From positions 1-7,775 of the forward strand of contig DXZV01000081.1 of the NCBI GenBank assembly GCA_019419485.1: a stretch of DNA of 7,775 nucleotides, in the 5' to 3' direction. Below are positions 6,859 through 7,775 of the stretch, piece after piece; within the stretch, counting starts at the first letter, position 1; every line of letters begins with the position of its first letter. A model generated the notes under the pieces. It had not been told where the DNA came from. It did no database searches and saw nothing but the letters and a program-made list of their open reading frames with translations. The position numbers and the translations under genes are program-made. This DNA is from Collinsella sp. (GTDB lineage Bacteria; Actinomycetota; Coriobacteriia; Coriobacteriales; Coriobacteriaceae).

Positions 6859-7775
6859 CTACTCCTCCACGGCCTGCGTGCCGGCGGCACGGGCCAAATC
6901 ATCGATTGCCAGGGTGTCGGCACTCAGGGCGCGATGACGGCCATCGAGCGCGGGATCGCCCGCCTGCTCCACGGCCAGCGACTCGCCGGTACACATGCGC
7001 CACGCGGCGCGACGACCCCAGACCAGCGCCTCGAGCAGGCTGTTTGATGCAAGGCGGTTCTTGCCGTGGACGCCGTTGCAAGCCGTCTCGCCCGCGGCGT
7101 AGAGCTCGGGCATCGAGGTGCGGCCGTCCTTGTCGACCCACACGCCGCCCATAAAGTAGTGCTGCGTGGGTGTGACGGGAATGGGCTCGTCCAGGATGTC
7201 GCGGCCGTCCTCCAGGCAGCGCGCGCGGATGTTGGCGAAGTGCCCGGTCACCACGTCGCGGTCGACGGGGGCAAAGCTCAGCCACTCGTGCTCGGTGCCG
7301 TCGAGCTTCATCTGCTCGCGAATAGCGGCGGCGACCACATCGCGCGGCTGAAGCTCGTCGGTAAAGCGCTCACCGGCAGCGTTGAGCAAAATCGCTCCCT
7401 CGCCGCGGCAGCTCTCGCTGATTAGGAAGGTGCGGCCCGGCTGCGGCGAGAACAGACCCGTGGGGTGAATCTGCACGTAGTCCAGGTGCTCCATCGTAAT
7501 GCCATGCTCCTGAGCGATGTAGCAGGCATCGCCCGTGAGCTGCGGGTAGTTGGTCGAATGGTCGTATACGCCGCCGATGCCACCCGTTGCCCACAGCGTA
7601 TGACGAGCATGGATCTCAAACGGCTCACCGGCATGCACGCCCTCGGCGGCATTTGCCAGCTCGTCGGCGGGACGAACCGAGTTGTCCTCGTCCACGGGAA
7701 CGGCGACGACGCCGGTGCACACCGTGGCGCCGTCACGCTCGCCCGTCAGGATGTCGGTCATGGCCACATGCTCCA
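6859..7775 (-). CDS. nadB: L-aspartate oxidase, C-terminal part (cut by window edge)
   Basis: A flavoenzyme that oxidises L-aspartate to iminoaspartate, which NadA then uses to make quinolinate. The reading frame runs off the right edge; about 305 C-terminal residues are present and the N-terminal FAD dinucleotide fold is missing. Recognisable stretches in order are ATGGIGGVYDHSTNYPQLTG, QIHPTGLF, FLISESCRGEGAILLN, RFTDELQPRDVVAAAIREQM, TPTQHYFMGGVWVDKDGRTS, LYAAGETACNGVHGKNRLAS and NSLLEALVWGRRAA. These carry the substrate-binding Arg and His residues known in NadB. Only some 60 residues follow the NRLASNSLLE motif, against about 150 in E. coli, so the C-terminal helical bundle is absent. 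A GTG at 7767 is an internal Val codon, not the start. It is first of nadB-nadC-niaR in the window; nadA may lie upstream. Confidence 0.96.
   Translation of the reverse strand, partial: EHVAMTDILTGERDGATVCTGVVAVPVDEDNSVRPADELANAAEGVHAGEPFEIHARHTLWATGGIGGVYDHSTNYPQLTGDACYIAQEHGITMEHLDYVQIHPTGLFSPQPGRTFLISESCRGEGAILLNAAGERFTDELQPRDVVAAAIREQMKLDGTEHEWLSFAPVDRDVVTGHFANIRARCLEDGRDILDEPIPVTPTQHYFMGGVWVDKDGRTSMPELYAAGETACNGVHGKNRLASNSLLEALVWGRRAAWRMCTGESLAVEQAGDPALDGRHRALSADTLAIDDLARAAGTQAVEE

Noticed and set aside
6019..7047. A 342-codon open frame on the plus strand opposite nadC and nadB
   Set aside because: It mirrors two clear genes, has no domain or ribosome site, and reflects GC-rich codon use.

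Overview
The window looks like chromosomal DNA from a high-GC Gram-positive anaerobe. A Coriobacteriia genome such as Collinsella fits best. This rests on the actinobacterial heat-shock gene order dnaK-grpE-dnaJ-hspR, a clostridial-type 2[4Fe-4S] ferredoxin, a NiaR-type regulator of NAD synthesis and the GC-rich codon use. The genus is my inference from the look of the proteins and was not tested.

Layout. Positions 1-178 hold no gene. They carry a roughly 100-nt imperfect hairpin (39-138) and a 12-bp stem (151-178) that touches the hspR stop codon. Positions 179-4479 are a minus-strand chaperone operon, transcribed dnaK, grpE, dnaJ, hspR. DnaK is the Hsp70, GrpE its nucleotide-exchange factor, DnaJ (here a type without zinc finger) its J-domain partner, and HspR the MerR-family repressor of the operon. 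dnaK and grpE are only 2 bp apart. A strong GC-rich hairpin separates grpE from dnaJ and may set the amount of dnaJ-hspR message.

Positions 4480-5022 are a 543-bp divergent intergenic region. The dnaK leader and an HspR-like operator zone with an inverted repeat lie on the dnaK side. The middle is a structured stretch without a convincing gene (about 4700-4881) that ends in a plus-strand terminator-like hairpin. A plausible extended -10 promoter lies on the other side and serves a small ferredoxin gene (5023-5208, plus strand). The ferredoxin gene is followed by a strong terminator that should work in both directions, and then by a second palindromic element of about 98 bp (5342-5439).

Positions 5450-7775 are a minus-strand NAD-synthesis operon transcribed nadB (cut by the window edge), nadC, niaR, with a 3-bp gap and then a 1-bp overlap. 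NadB oxidises aspartate to iminoaspartate. The quinolinate synthase NadA, which is not in the window and is probably upstream, makes quinolinate. NadC converts quinolinate to nicotinate mononucleotide. NiaR senses niacin and probably represses the pathway.

Most genes are ordinary housekeeping. The parts most worth a second look are the two roughly 100-bp palindromes at operon ends, the structured segment between dnaK and the ferredoxin gene, a perfect internal Shine-Dalgarno inside grpE, and the grpE-dnaJ intercistronic hairpin.
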